Assembly: GCF_040957575.1 (NCBI RefSeq)
Contig: NZ_CP162601.1
Span: 992,001-1,056,000, forward strand
Source of the DNA: Vibrio sp. HB236076
GTDB lineage: Bacteria; Pseudomonadota; Gammaproteobacteria; Enterobacterales; Vibrionaceae
Length of the DNA: 64,000 bases
Direction of reading: 5' to 3'
Numbering within the stretch: position 1 is the first letter of the stretch; each line of letters opens with the position of its first letter. The notes beneath the pieces were generated by a model. It had not been told where the DNA came from. It did no database searches and was given only the letters and a program-made list of their open reading frames with translations. Position numbers and translations under genes: made by a program. Below are positions 28,917 through 38,035 of this stretch, piece by piece.

Positions 28917-29951
28917 ATGAAGTTCTCTCGCCAGCTCGTGATGAGCTCAATGGCCTTGTTGGTATTAAGTGCCTGTTCCTCTGACCCAGCCAAGCGTCGT
29001 CAAGCGGATGATGGTTTTACCTACCTCAATAATCAGGCTACGGCCACACTCGAGTATCCGCAAGGGAACAAACCGCCATTTTATCAAGACTACGTGATTC
29101 CCGATGGCGACTACCAAGGCCCGATTGGTAAGCAGGTCGACATACGCCCTCCTCAGCAAGTGCTCGCTTTGATCCCTGGTGCGCGGATTGAACAATCCAG
29201 TGAAGGTGTCAACGTCTGGTTTGCCAATACTCAAGTGCAGCAGCAAACGTGGCAGTCGCTCATTGATGGGTTAGAAAAGCGTCAAGTGCAAATGAAGCGC
29301 TCCGATGACACCATAGAGACAGGGTGGATCAACTGGACTCGAAGCGATGAAGAGCGAAACTTCAACGCCCGTTATCTGCTCAGTCAAGTCAATCAAGCCG
29401 GTCGACCAGGCTTGCTCATTGAACTGGTGCAATGGCGTCAAGACGGTGATGTTAAACAGCCGGCTGTGCAAGATAAGCAGCGCTATACCAATATCATGGC
29501 CAACCTAATAACGACGGAATATGATGAGGCGCAAAGGCAAGCTCAAGAGCGCCAAGCGCGTAATCGTCAATTGGATATTCCATTGCTGATGGGTAAAGAC
29601 CGCAGCGGTCTGCCAGTGATTATCGCTCGGGCAGATTATGGCATCGTGTGGGAACGCATGGCCGGGTTACTGGAGCCGATCGGTTTTAAAATTGAAGATC
29701 GCAATCAATCGCAAGGCAGTATTGAGACTGAATACAAAGCGGCAGACAGTGATTTTTGGCAAGCGATTGGCCAGCCACCATTAACGCTCTCACGTGGGGA
29801 ATACACGTTTTTGATTGGTGATTTGGCAAACCGTACGTCAATCAACATCACAGATAGCAAAGGTAAACCGCTGAGCGAAGACAAACTGCAGGCGGTTGAA
29901 AATGTTCTCGCTGCCGTAATCGAGCAGCAAAAGCAACAAGCGGCTCAGTAG
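28917..29951 (+). CDS. bamC: Outer membrane assembly lipoprotein BamC
   Basis: BamC is a lipoprotein partner of the BAM complex that inserts beta-barrel proteins in the outer membrane. The lipobox LSAC puts the acylated residue at Cys20, followed by a region that starts with DPAKRRQADDGFTYL and leads into two helix-grip domains. It has 344 residues, as in E. coli. TAGGAG precedes ATG 28917. It is downstream of dapA, the conserved arrangement, and ends with a strong terminator. Confidence 0.95.
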   Translation: MKFSRQLVMSSMALLVLSACSSDPAKRRQADDGFTYLNNQATATLEYPQGNKPPFYQDYVIPDGDYQGPIGKQVDIRPPQQVLALIPGARIEQSSEGVNVWFANTQVQQQTWQSLIDGLEKRQVQMKRSDDTIETGWINWTRSDEERNFNARYLLSQVNQAGRPGLLIELVQWRQDGDVKQPAVQDKQRYTNIMANLITTEYDEAQRQAQERQARNRQLDIPLLMGKDRSGLPVIIARADYGIVWERMAGLLEPIGFKIEDRNQSQGSIETEYKAADSDFWQAIGQPPLTLSRGEYTFLIGDLANRTSINITDSKGKPLSEDKLQAVENVLAAVIEQQKQQAAQ

Positions 29952-29972
29952 CTGATAAGACTTCACATCCAT

Positions 29973-30007
29973 AAAAATGCTGAGTATGTCTACTCAGCAT
30001 TTTTTAT
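29973..30007 (+). terminator. Intrinsic terminator after bamC
   Basis: AAAAATGCTGAGTA (29973-29986) pairs perfectly with TACTCAGCATTTTT (29991-30004) over a 4-nt loop. This is a very strong terminator for the dapA-bamC transcript. Confidence 0.95.
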
Positions 30008-30104
30008 TGCATGCGGTCAATGGCGATGATTTGTTTTAGGAAACCACTCACAAACTAAGCTGAGTTTGATAACCGCTTCACGGTGTTGTCACTCGCTTAA
30101 ATGG

Positions 30105-30332
30105 TTATTTTTTGCGTTCAATGTCAGACGACTGCGCTGCTTTTTTCTGCTCATCAGACTGGCGCAGTGCTTGATGTTTTTCATCGAGTTCAATTAAGCG
30201 CTGTCGCTGTTTTTGGCGATTATTTTTATTGAGGTAGCGCGAAGGGTCGCTATAGCGAAATGCCAACACATTGCCAACCAAAAAGATCATGATAACTGCG
30301 CTAATAAACCAGGGGCTTGTTAACCAATCCAT
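30105..30332 (-). CDS. Small single-pass membrane protein, DUF2897-like
   Basis: A 75-residue protein with one N-terminal membrane helix (about residues 8-24), then a lysine-, arginine- and glutamine-rich cytoplasmic tail. It resembles DUF2897 proteins of Vibrio, and it is in the same relative place as the small membrane protein YpfN after dapE in E. coli, though the sequences differ. It follows the M15 peptidase gene by 9 bases and is probably cotranscribed with dapE. No function is known. Confidence 0.7.
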   Translation of the reverse strand: MDWLTSPWFISAVIMIFLVGNVLAFRYSDPSRYLNKNNRQKQRQRLIELDEKHQALRQSDEQKKAAQSSDIERKK

Positions 30333-30341
30333 CGCCTGCTC

Positions 30342-31025
30342 CTAAAGAGAAATATTAATAATGTATTGATGGTAGATTTTATCAAAGTGGTGGCGTATAT
30401 GCGCCATCCCTTCAATAGGTTGTTGTTCAATACAGCTCAGTAGCTGAGTCGGAGTCAAGGCGTCTAAACAGGCGGTGGCGGATTCTCGGTGACTGATGTG
30501 CCATGGCTCGATAGCGACTCCCCCCAAGTCTTGATTATAAGGTAAGAAGAAGCCACAGTGTGGTAATGCTTCTTTCAACCAAGCAGAAAATTCACGTTGA
30601 TGGCCTTGTTCATACTCCCAAGGTTCGAGGCGGATTGAGGTGCCTTTGGGCAGGGTATTGGTGGCGTAAACGTCAAAGTCGGTTCCCCAGTGATGACGAC
30701 TGGCACCGGGTAACGCAGACCAATGTAAAATGGCCCAGAGTGCTTGTTCATCCGACAGTGAATCTCGGTCTAAAACTTGGCTGTCGCGATCGAGAATAGG
30801 CCTTTGACCAAGATACTTTCCATTCCAAATGCTGGCTTGGCGATGGAAATCTCGAAAGCCACTGGCAATAGAAAGCTCAAAGCCCGCTTGCGTCGCAAGC
30901 TGAGACAAATGGGCAAGAGGGGAGGCCACATTAGGATGCACTTTGATGTTGAGGGACGGATTGAGCGCTATTTGGGTTAAATGCTGCTCACTCAAACCAC
31001 ACAAGGACGCTGGGCTCATTGTCAT
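30342..31025 (-). CDS. M15 family metallopeptidase (VanY/DdcY-like carboxypeptidase)
   Basis: A 227-residue protein with the zinc-binding layout of the M15 D,D-carboxypeptidase family: SGFRDFHRQ near residue 57, SRHHWGTDFDVY with the first His and Asp, and EPWHISH with the catalytic Glu and second His. The family removes the terminal D-Ala from peptidoglycan stems. There is no signal peptide in the frame, so the protein may be cytoplasmic or exported in an unknown way. The ATG lies one base after the dapE stop, and the next gene is 9 bases on, suggesting one operon. Confidence 0.88.
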   Translation of the reverse strand: MTMSPASLCGLSEQHLTQIALNPSLNIKVHPNVASPLAHLSQLATQAGFELSIASGFRDFHRQASIWNGKYLGQRPILDRDSQVLDRDSLSDEQALWAILHWSALPGASRHHWGTDFDVYATNTLPKGTSIRLEPWEYEQGHQREFSAWLKEALPHCGFFLPYNQDLGGVAIEPWHISHRESATACLDALTPTQLLSCIEQQPIEGMAHIRHHFDKIYHQYIINISL

Positions 31026-31026
31026 G

Positions 31027-32163
31027 TTATTTCACCAATAAGTGATTAAGCGTTTCTTGATACATGTCGGTTAATTTTTCAAGATCGTCCACACTCACGC
31101 ATTCGTTCACCTTGTGAATAGTGGCATTAACGGGACCGAGTTCAACGACTTGACCTTTCATACGAGCAATAAAGCGACCGTCAGACGTTCCCCCCGTGGT
31201 GAGCAGTTGCGGCTGCTGTTGATTGACTTTGTTGACACCGGCCACAACGGCATCCAGTAAGTCCCCTGTGTCGGTTAAAAATGGGTCGCCATTAAAGGTC
31301 CAATCGATGTTGTAATCGAGTTGGTGCTTTTGCAAAATTTGATGGAACGTCTCCATGATACGGTCGTTGTTGAGTTCAGTGCTAAAGCGCAAATTGAACT
31401 GAACGTTAAACTCCCCCGGGATCACATTCGACGCGCCGGTACCGGCCGCAAGGTTTGGGATCTGAATACTCGTGGGTGGAAAATAGTCATTGCCTGTATC
31501 CCAAGTATGAGTACAAAGTTCGTTTAACGCCATTAAAGATTGATGAACAGGGTTGCGAGCGAGATGAGGGTAAGCAACATGACCTTGCACGCCTTTAATC
31601 GATAAGTCGGCAGTAATGGAACCGCGACGACCGTTTTTGATGACATCTCCAACGTGCTCTGTGCTTGACGGCTCACCGACAATACACATGTCAATCATTT
31701 CACCACGAGCCATAAGCGTTTCAACAACCTTGACCGTGCCATTGATGAATGGGCCTTCTTCGTCGGAGGTGATCAAAAAGCCAATCGAGCCTTGATGGTC
31801 GGGGTTTTCGTTGATGAATCGTTCAACGGCAACGATCATCGCCGCCAATGAGCCTTTCATGTCGGCGGCACCTCGGCCGTAAAGTAGACCCTCTCTCACT
31901 TCGGGTGCAAAAGGTGGGCTGACCCACTCGTCGAGATCGCCTGGTGGTACGACGTCAGTATGACCGGCAAAGGCAAAGAGCGGAGACGCCGAGCCGCGGC
32001 GAGCCCAAAAGTTGGTTGTGTCGTCAAACACCATCACTTCGATCTCAAAGCCCAACGCCTTGAGTCGCTCAATCATAACGTCTTGACAGCCTTCGTCGGC
32101 GGGGGTGATAGAAGGGCGGCTGATTAAGTCTTTAGCCAATGATAAAACGGGACTTTCCGTCAT
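31027..32163 (-). CDS. dapE: Succinyl-diaminopimelate desuccinylase
   Basis: DapE hydrolyses N-succinyl-LL-diaminopimelate in lysine and cell-wall precursor synthesis. It is an M20 di-zinc enzyme of 378 residues (E. coli 375). Ligand motifs are [12 protein letters not shown] near residue 65, [10 protein letters not shown] near 97, TSDEEGPF near 130 and the C-terminal [10 protein letters not shown]. It is 58 bases downstream of the yffB-like gene, and E. coli has the same yffB-dapE pair. Confidence 0.97.
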   Translation of the reverse strand: MTESPVLSLAKDLISRPSITPADEGCQDVMIERLKALGFEIEVMVFDDTTNFWARRGSASPLFAFAGHTDVVPPGDLDEWVSPPFAPEVREGLLYGRGAADMKGSLAAMIVAVERFINENPDHQGSIGFLITSDEEGPFINGTVKVVETLMARGEMIDMCIVGEPSSTEHVGDVIKNGRRGSITADLSIKGVQGHVAYPHLARNPVHQSLMALNELCTHTWDTGNDYFPPTSIQIPNLAAGTGASNVIPGEFNVQFNLRFSTELNNDRIMETFHQILQKHQLDYNIDWTFNGDPFLTDTGDLLDAVVAGVNKVNQQQPQLLTTGGTSDGRFIARMKGQVVELGPVNATIHKVNECVSVDDLEKLTDMYQETLNHLLVK

Positions 32164-32221
32164 CCTTTACATTCCTATTAGTTGGGTTTATCGCTGAGTA
32201 ATGAACCGAGATTTTCGCCGA

Positions 32222-32572
32222 TTACTGGGCAAAAATGGTCTGGTATTGCTCGGCTTTGAAGCCGAGGTGTAATTGGCCATCACAATCTAAAATTGGGCGT
32301 TTGATCATCGCCGGAGACGCCACGAGCAACGTTAAGGCACTGTTTTGGTCTAAGTTGTCTTTTACTTCTTGAGGGAGTTGACGGTAGGTAGTGCCTCGTT
32401 TGTTGACGACTTGTTGCCAATCAAGTTGAGAGAAAAAACGCTCGATCAAGGCCGGTTCAACACCTTGTTTTCGATAGTCGTGAAAAACAAATTCGATTCC
32501 CTCATCGGTGAGCCACTTTTTGGCTTTCTTTATCGTGTCACAATTGGGAATACCATACATGGTTACTGTCAT
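32222..32572 (-). CDS. yffB: ArsC/Spx-fold reductase, YffB-like
   Basis: A 116-residue ArsC-fold protein with a conserved cysteine in YGIPNCDTIKKA (residue 11) and the KRPIL segment near residue 91. It is linked to dapE in E. coli and Vibrio. YffB is thought to use glutathione, but its substrate is unknown. It differs from the other ArsC-like gene of this window (23731-24075), whose active-site segment is NPRCSKSR. Confidence 0.88.
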   Translation of the reverse strand: MTVTMYGIPNCDTIKKAKKWLTDEGIEFVFHDYRKQGVEPALIERFFSQLDWQQVVNKRGTTYRQLPQEVKDNLDQNSALTLLVASPAMIKRPILDCDGQLHLGFKAEQYQTIFAQ

Positions 32573-32749
32573 ACTGCGCCTTTATAGCCTGTCATTGATA
32601 TCAAGATGCATCCTAGCAGGAAGTCACAAAACACACAAAAGTTGAATGTGAGTTGCCACTCTTGCGTAAATACCTCGGGATTATTGATCTTCCTCAACAT
32701 GGTGAAATACAGAAAAGAAATAATGTCAGAAGGAAAATAGGAGGTCATA

Positions 32750-33088
32750 ATGAAACTCAGTCCGGTATTTGCAAGGCGATTGTATCTCGCTCTTTTAATC
32801 GAACACTTAGAACGCCCTAATGTGCCCAAATTGATCCGGGTAACCGGGTGGCCGCGGCGTACCATTCAAGATGCTATCAAAGCGTTACCCGGTATCGGTA
32901 TTCAACTTCACTTTGTGCAAGATGGCCGACGTCATAACGATGGCTATTATCAATTAAATGATTGGGGGCCTTTCAATCGTCAATGGGTGTGCTCCAAACA
33001 AAGTGATATTGCTTGTGTATTGGGTTTTATCAAAAATGTGGACACCCAAACCAACTATACAGCACAAAGCCTAGCCAACTCAGGATGA
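32750..33088 (+). CDS. Winged helix-turn-helix protein, possible regulator
   Basis: A 112-residue protein. The first 60 residues form a winged-helix-type DNA-binding domain (VPKLIRVTGWPRRTIQDAIK is the recognition helix region), followed by a conserved wing with GRRHNDGYYQL. I recall close relatives in Vibrio near dapE. The last about 20 residues run over the 3' end of the convergent DUF2956 gene (59-base overlap). AGGAGG lies just upstream of ATG 32750. Target genes are unknown. Confidence 0.75.
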   Translation: MKLSPVFARRLYLALLIEHLERPNVPKLIRVTGWPRRTIQDAIKALPGIGIQLHFVQDGRRHNDGYYQLNDWGPFNRQWVCSKQSDIACVLGFIKNVDTQTNYTAQSLANSG

Positions 33089-33374
33089 GTAACATCCAAG
33101 GCAACCTGGTCGATTGAGGGCTTTTCTCTTGGGTTGGCAACTCGTTGATAGGCTCAACGGGGAGGGGCTGCTGATGTTTTTGTGCTTTTTTTTTGGCTTT
33201 GTCCGCCTGACGAGCTTTTTCTTTTTGTTGTTTTTTATACAGCGCAATGCCTTTTTCAATGCCTTGAGCTATGAGCTTGGTTTGGGCTTTGGTTTGCCCA
33301 GGCTTTTGTGTCGCTTTGGCTATGTTTTCGGCTTCTAACTGTGTTTGAGCGGAAGGTTTGTCGGTGTTTTTCAT
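33030..33374 (-). CDS. DUF2956-type small membrane protein
   Basis: A 114-residue protein. An N-terminal conserved block reads KATQKPGQTKAQTKLIAQG, then comes a lysine-rich charged segment with KKQQKEKAR, and finally a hydrophobic C-terminal helix (about residues 93-108). The pattern matches DUF2956 proteins of Vibrionaceae. ATG 33374 is preferred; the frame can extend to a TTG at 33398. It shares 59 bases of 3' end with the convergent winged-helix gene. No function is known. It stands immediately before the flagellin cluster. Confidence 0.75.
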   Translation of the reverse strand: MKNTDKPSAQTQLEAENIAKATQKPGQTKAQTKLIAQGIEKGIALYKKQQKEKARQADKAKKKAQKHQQPLPVEPINELPTQEKSPQSTRLPWMLLILSWLGFVLYSWFGCPHF

Positions 33375-33450
33375 GATCGCAATAAGAGGCTTATTCAACG
33401 GACTCGTGAGACTAGCATAAGTGGTGGTAAAAGTTCGACCTCCAACGCTA

Positions 33451-33477
33451 TCAAGTTTTGTTATTGTTGACCGATAA
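33451..33477 (+). promoter_or_regulatory. Sigma-28-type promoter of flagellin gene 1
   Basis: TCAAG (33451-33455), a 14-base spacer and ACCGATAA (33470-33477) match the FliA consensus TAAAG/GCCGATAA with one mismatch in each half. It is placed 35 bases before the GTG start. Confidence 0.7.
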
Positions 33478-33511
33478 AGGCTCTGTAGGGTTTTCTAAGG
33501 AGTGTTCATCG

Positions 33512-34645
33512 GTGGCGATAACCATCAATACCAATACAGCTGCATTGACCGCACAGCGACATCTGACTAAAGCCAGTGATCTGCTCGGCCAGTCGCTCGA
33601 GCGCTTGTCATCGGGTAAGCGAATAAACAGCGCCAAAGACGACGCTGCCGGCTTACAAGTGGCAAATCGATTAGCAACCCAGATGGGAGGCTTAGACGTG
33701 GCGGTACGCAATGCCAATGACGGCATTTCCATTATGCAAACAGCAGAAGGAGCGATGCAAGAAACCACCGCCTTGCTTCAGCGAATGCGCGACTTGTCGT
33801 TACAATCGGCCAACGGTTCAAATTCGGCCTCTGAACGTCAAGCGCTTAATCAAGAATACCGAGCCCTTAATGATGAGTTAAACCGAATTGCCGAAACGAC
33901 CTCGTTTGCGGGGAAGCGTTTACTCAATGGGCAATTTGGTACCACTTCTTTTCAAATTGGCGCCGGTTCTGGTGAGGCCGTCAGTGTCACTCTGCCCAAT
34001 ATAAAAAGCAATGCACTCGATTTAGGTGGCTTTCACTATCTATCCGCCTTTTCTTTTACTGACCAGTGGCAAGTTGATGCCGCTAACCGGCAACTCAATA
34101 TTGACTATCTTGACCACAGGGGCGAACCGCAAACCCTGTCTATAGAGGCTAAGGTTGGCGATGACATTGAAGCGTTGGCGACGTATATCAATGGTCGCAG
34201 CGACCACCTTTCTGCGTCTGTGAATGAAAATGGCCAGTTGCAGCTGTTTATGGCAGGAAAAGACAGCTCAGGGACATTGTCATTTTCTGGGACCTTAGCC
34301 GATGCATTGCAGTTGAATGTGACAGGTTATAAAACCGTTGATACCACGGATATTCTTACCGTGGGGGGAGCACAAGGTGCGGTGTCCGTGTTAGATACGG
34401 CCTTGAGTTATATCGATAGTCAGCGGGCTTATCTTGGCGCTTACCAAAATCGCTTTACTCATGCGATTAACAATTTAACCCAGAGTAATGAAAACCTTGC
34501 CGCGGCCAAAAGTCGAATCGAAGATACGGATTATGGCAAGGAAAGCGCTCAAATGGTCAAACAACAAATATTACAGCAAGCCAGCCTTAGTATTTTAGCG
34601 CAAGCAAAGCAGCAGCCAAATCTGGTGTTGGCGTTGTTGAAATAA
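33512..34645 (+). CDS. Flagellin 1 (divergent copy)
   Basis: Polar filament subunit of 377 residues. N-terminal D0/D1 ([32 protein letters not shown]) and C-terminal D1/D0 ([21 protein letters not shown]) are typical. Start is GTG 33512, because AAGGAG lies 9 bases upstream and the same length as the two sister flagellins results; a TTG at 33458 falls within the promoter. The C-terminus ends in LVLALLK rather than the ALSLLG of the other two, and the middle domain differs, so it is probably a minor or specialised filament protein. No terminator is seen between it and flagellin 2. Confidence 0.93.
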   Translation: MAITINTNTAALTAQRHLTKASDLLGQSLERLSSGKRINSAKDDAAGLQVANRLATQMGGLDVAVRNANDGISIMQTAEGAMQETTALLQRMRDLSLQSANGSNSASERQALNQEYRALNDELNRIAETTSFAGKRLLNGQFGTTSFQIGAGSGEAVSVTLPNIKSNALDLGGFHYLSAFSFTDQWQVDAANRQLNIDYLDHRGEPQTLSIEAKVGDDIEALATYINGRSDHLSASVNENGQLQLFMAGKDSSGTLSFSGTLADALQLNVTGYKTVDTTDILTVGGAQGAVSVLDTALSYIDSQRAYLGAYQNRFTHAINNLTQSNENLAAAKSRIEDTDYGKESAQMVKQQILQQASLSILAQAKQQPNLVLALLK

Positions 34646-34762
34646 AAAAGCAAAACTTATCGACTGCCACTGAATTTACTTGAGTATTTTTTTGTTTTTT
34701 TGTTGATTTTAGCCGTTTAAAGCTGCTTTTTACGCCAATTGCATTTTTTTTAAAAAAAAGAG

Positions 34763-34789
34763 TAAAGGTTTTTCCCGCGGTGCCGTTAA
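34763..34789 (+). promoter_or_regulatory. Sigma-28-type promoter of flagellin gene 2
   Basis: TAAAG (34763-34767), 14 bases, then GCCGTTAA (34782-34789). This is a nearly perfect FliA promoter. The leader between it and the ATG carries a hairpin. Confidence 0.85.
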
Positions 34790-34815
34790 TGATAATAACT
34801 TTGAGAGAACTACTT

Positions 34816-34838
34816 GGTTTTCCGAGACGTCGGAAACC
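34816..34838 (+). other. Hairpin in flagellin 2 leader
   Basis: GGTTTTCCG (34816-34824) pairs with CGGAAACC (34831-34838) with one bulged T and a 6-nt loop. It lies 20-50 bases after the expected transcription start and ends 33 bases before the ATG. Confidence 0.55.
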
Positions 34839-34871
34839 GCTTTAATCGGAAAATCAATTGGAGAATTCATT

Positions 34872-36005
34872 ATGGCTATTAACGTAAACACCAACGTCGC
34901 AGCAATGACAGCACAGCGCTACCTAAACAGCGCAAACAACGCTCAACAACTTTCTATGGAGCGCTTGTCTTCAGGGTTTAAAATCAACAGCGCGAAAGAC
35001 GATGCGGCAGGTTTACAGATTTCAAACCGTTTAAACTCGCAAAGCCGCGGTTTAGATGTTGCGGTTCGCAATGCAAATGATGGTATTTCGATTGCCCAAA
35101 CCGCAGAAGGGGCAATGAATGAAACCACCAACGTATTGCAGCGTATGCGTGATTTGTCTTTGCAGTCGGCTAATGGCTCCAACTCGAAAGCGGAACGAGT
35201 GGCGATTCAAGAAGAAGTCACGGCCTTAAATGATGAGTTAAACCGAATTGCAGAAACCACGTCTTTTGGTGGTAACAAACTGTTAAATGGTACTTATGGC
35301 ACTCAAGCCTTCCAAATTGGTGCCGACAGCGGCGAAGCGGTGATGTTGTCTCTTAAAGATATGCGTTCAGACAACAACATGATGGGTGGTTTGGCGTATC
35401 AAGCGGGTGAAGGCAAAGATAAAAACTGGACCGTTTCAGGCGATAACAATGATTTGACCATTGAATACACCGACGCCAGTGGCGAAGAGAAAGAACTTAA
35501 CATCAATGCGAAAACCGGCGACGACATTGAAGAGCTTGCTACTTACATCAATGGTCAAAACGACGATATCAAAGCTTCGGTTGATGAAGAAGGCCGTCTA
35601 CAACTGTTTGCTGGCAACAATAAGGTCCAAGGTGAGCTTTCATTCTCTGGCGGTTTGGCCGGCGAGTTGGACATGGGTGATGCACAGGCACAAACAGTTA
35701 ATGACATCAATGTAACCACAGTCGGCGGTGCTCAAGAGTCGGTGGCGATTATTGATTCGGCGCTTAAGTACGTGGATAGTCACCGTGCAGAGCTTGGTGC
35801 ATTTCAAAACCGCTTTGATCATGCAATCAGCAACTTAGACAATATCAATGAAAATGTGAACGCATCGAAGAGCCGTATTAAAGACACGGACTTTGCCAAA
35901 GAAACCACGGCAATGACCAAGTCTCAAATTCTGTCTCAAGCTTCTAGTTCAATTTTAGCTCAAGCGAAACAAGCGCCAAATGCCGCTTTGAGCCTACTCG
36001 GTTAA
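34872..36005 (+). CDS. Flagellin 2
   Basis: Flagellin of 377 residues with canonical D0/D1 ends ([38 protein letters not shown]; final ALSLLG) and a short acidic middle region, which means a small surface domain. It is very close to flagellin 3 in the first 190 residues and more different between about 190 and 290. ATG 34872 follows GGAG. The promoter is the best of the three sigma-28 sites in the window, so this may be the most strongly expressed filament subunit; that is inference. Confidence 0.96.
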   Translation: MAINVNTNVAAMTAQRYLNSANNAQQLSMERLSSGFKINSAKDDAAGLQISNRLNSQSRGLDVAVRNANDGISIAQTAEGAMNETTNVLQRMRDLSLQSANGSNSKAERVAIQEEVTALNDELNRIAETTSFGGNKLLNGTYGTQAFQIGADSGEAVMLSLKDMRSDNNMMGGLAYQAGEGKDKNWTVSGDNNDLTIEYTDASGEEKELNINAKTGDDIEELATYINGQNDDIKASVDEEGRLQLFAGNNKVQGELSFSGGLAGELDMGDAQAQTVNDINVTTVGGAQESVAIIDSALKYVDSHRAELGAFQNRFDHAISNLDNINENVNASKSRIKDTDFAKETTAMTKSQILSQASSSILAQAKQAPNAALSLLG

Positions 36006-36035
36006 ATTAACTCATGGTGAGAGATGAGTGAGTCC

Positions 36036-36063
36036 AAACCCAACCGCAAGGTTGGGTTTTTTC
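36036..36063 (+). terminator. Intrinsic terminator after flagellin 2
   Basis: AAACCCAACC (36036-36045) pairs perfectly with GGTTGGGTTT (36050-36059) over GCAA, followed by T. Flagellins 2 and 3 are thus separate transcripts. Confidence 0.93.
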
Positions 36064-36102
36064 GTTGTCGCAAATAAATCAAAAAAAGTGCAAAAAAAAG
36101 AC

Positions 36103-36129
36103 TAAAGCTTATTTAAGGCCAGTCGTTAA
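36103..36129 (+). promoter_or_regulatory. Sigma-28-type promoter of flagellin gene 3
   Basis: TAAAG (36103-36107), 14 bases, then GTCGTTAA (36122-36129), one base from consensus in the -10. The spacer is the same length as at the other two flagellin genes. Confidence 0.75.
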
Positions 36130-36151
36130 AGAGATTAAGAGAAATGAAAGT

Positions 36152-36181
36152 CTTTAAGATGAGGTGAGAGACATCTTTAAG
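36152..36181 (+). other. Hairpin in flagellin 3 leader
   Basis: CTTTAAGATG (36152-36161) pairs with CATCTTTAAG (36172-36181) except for one position, with a 10-nt loop. It ends about 30 bases before the ATG, a position like that of the flagellin 2 leader hairpin. Confidence 0.55.
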
Positions 36182-36210
36182 GCACAATACCCAGCCAAAG
36201 GAGATCTTAT

Positions 36211-37341
36211 ATGGCGATTAATGTAAACACCAATGTGTCAGCAATGACGGCGCAGCGTTATCTCAACCAAGCCGCAGACAGTCAGCAAAAATCGATGGAG
36301 CGATTGTCTTCGGGTTACAAGATCAACAGCGCAAAAGACGATGCTGCGGGTCTACAAATTTCAAACCGTTTGACATCGCAGAGCAATGGTTTGGATATGG
36401 CGGTTAAAAACGCGAACGACGGTATCTCAATTGCGCAAACCGCAGAAGGTGCCATGGACGAAAGCACGACAATCTTACAGCGTATGCGTGATCTGTCATT
36501 GCAATCGGCCAACGGTTCGAACTCACATTCTGAGCGGGTTGCCATTCAAGAAGAAGTGACCGCACTGAACGATGAACTAAACCGAATTGCAGAGACGACG
36601 TCTTTTGGTGGTAACAAATTGCTTAACGGCACTTACGGTACACAAGCATTCCAAATTGGTGCTGACTCCGGTGAAGCCGTGTCTTTGTCTTTGGGTAACA
36701 TGCGCTCCGATACTGCGAATATGGGTGGCACATCTTACAAAGCAGAAGAAGGCCAAGCGGCAGATTGGACTGTGGGTGATAACACCGAGTTCACTATGAG
36801 TTACACCAACAAGCAAGGTGAAGAAGTCGAGCTATCAATCAACGCCAAACAAGGTGATGATATCGAAGAACTCGCGACCTATATCAATGGTCAAAGCGAT
36901 GATGTTAAAGCGTCTGTGGATGATGAAGGTCGTTTGCAAGTATTCGCTTCTTCACAGAAAGTCGATGGTGAAGTCGAGTTTGGCGGCGCTTTAGCGGGCG
37001 AGTTAGACATGGGTGATGGCCAAAGTGTGACAGTCAAAGACATTGATGTAACCAGTGTGGGTGGTTCGCAAGAAGCGGTCGCTGTCATTGATGGCGCGTT
37101 AAAAGCGGTTGATAGCCAACGTGCATCATTAGGTGCCTTCCAAAACCGCTTTAATCACGCGATAAACAACCTAGAAAACATCAATGAAAATGTAAACGCT
37201 TCTAAGAGTCGTATTAAAGATACCGACTTTGCTAAAGAAACGACAGCAATGACCAAATCGCAAATCCTGCAGCAGGCCAGTACGTCGATTTTAGCTCAAG
37301 CGAAACAATCGCCTTCGGCAGCGTTGAGTTTGTTAGGCTAA
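36211..37341 (+). CDS. Flagellin 3
   Basis: Flagellin of 376 residues with the same ends as flagellin 2 ([17 protein letters not shown], final ALSLLG). The central 100 residues differ by many substitutions, so it is a true paralogue and not an assembly copy. AAAGGAG precedes ATG 36211. Tandem multi-flagellin loci next to flaG-fliD are normal for Vibrio polar flagella. Confidence 0.96.
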   Translation: MAINVNTNVSAMTAQRYLNQAADSQQKSMERLSSGYKINSAKDDAAGLQISNRLTSQSNGLDMAVKNANDGISIAQTAEGAMDESTTILQRMRDLSLQSANGSNSHSERVAIQEEVTALNDELNRIAETTSFGGNKLLNGTYGTQAFQIGADSGEAVSLSLGNMRSDTANMGGTSYKAEEGQAADWTVGDNTEFTMSYTNKQGEEVELSINAKQGDDIEELATYINGQSDDVKASVDDEGRLQVFASSQKVDGEVEFGGALAGELDMGDGQSVTVKDIDVTSVGGSQEAVAVIDGALKAVDSQRASLGAFQNRFNHAINNLENINENVNASKSRIKDTDFAKETTAMTKSQILQQASTSILAQAKQSPSAALSLLG

Positions 37342-37416
37342 CTATCGCCTGATAGAGTTGTCTTGAATTTGCTGTTATAAGTATTGAAGACAGCAGAAGG
37401 TAGGAGGGAGATAGTT

Positions 37417-37848
37417 ATGGAGATATCATCCAACGCATCGAACATCCAGCCTTATGGCTTAAATAATGGCACTAAAGTTGCTTATGAAAAGAATGGTGCT
37501 GCAAACCTTTCGCCACCTGAGGTGAGGGCAAATAGCCAAATAAACAAGGCTGAAGCTACTGACACACTTCACCCGGTTGAAGCTGCCTCCGAACTTGCTG
37601 AAGCAAGGGGGCAGATCAACAAAGAGCAGCGTGAAAAAATGGTTGAAAAAATGAATGAGTTTATTTCAAACATCAATCGTGGCGTTGCTTTTAAAGTAGA
37701 TGAAGACTCAGGTCGAGATATTGTGACGATTTACGAGACCAAAACTGGTGATGTCATTCGTCAAATACCCGATAAGGAAATGTTAGAAACGTTGAATCGA
37801 TTAGCCGATTATAGCGCTAACACAGGCTTGTTAGATGATACCGTTTAG
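37417..37848 (+). CDS. flaG: Flagellar protein FlaG
   Basis: A 143-residue protein. The last 70 residues carry the FlaG core (FISNINRGVAFKVDEDSGRD and IYETKTGDVIRQIPDKEMLE); the first 70 are variable and low in complexity. FlaG affects filament length in polar flagellates, but the mechanism is unclear. ATG 37417 has AGGAGG upstream; an in-frame TTG at 37384 is rejected. It lies between the flagellins and fliD, as in Vibrio. Confidence 0.92.
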   Translation: MEISSNASNIQPYGLNNGTKVAYEKNGAANLSPPEVRANSQINKAEATDTLHPVEAASELAEARGQINKEQREKMVEKMNEFISNINRGVAFKVDEDSGRDIVTIYETKTGDVIRQIPDKEMLETLNRLADYSANTGLLDDTV

Positions 37849-38035
37849 TGAACACGAACGCGTATTGCCTAACCAGGCAACAATAGGACCAATGCGCTTG
37901 GCAAGTATGGATAATGACAGTGAGACTTTTTAGTTAATCTGTTCTTTGCCATGGTTGTCTTTGCGCATTTGTCTTGTTGTTAGTGTCAGGCCTATACTCA
38001 ATCGCACAGGTACACGCAAAGGTGGGAGGAATGAC

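Noticed and set aside
34872..37341. Assembly duplication of a flagellin gene
   Set aside because: The two genes differ throughout the central third and in their gaps, so they are real paralogues.
37953..37966. GG-N10-GC before fliD
   Set aside because: The TTGC lies two bases out of register, so it does not fit a -12 element.
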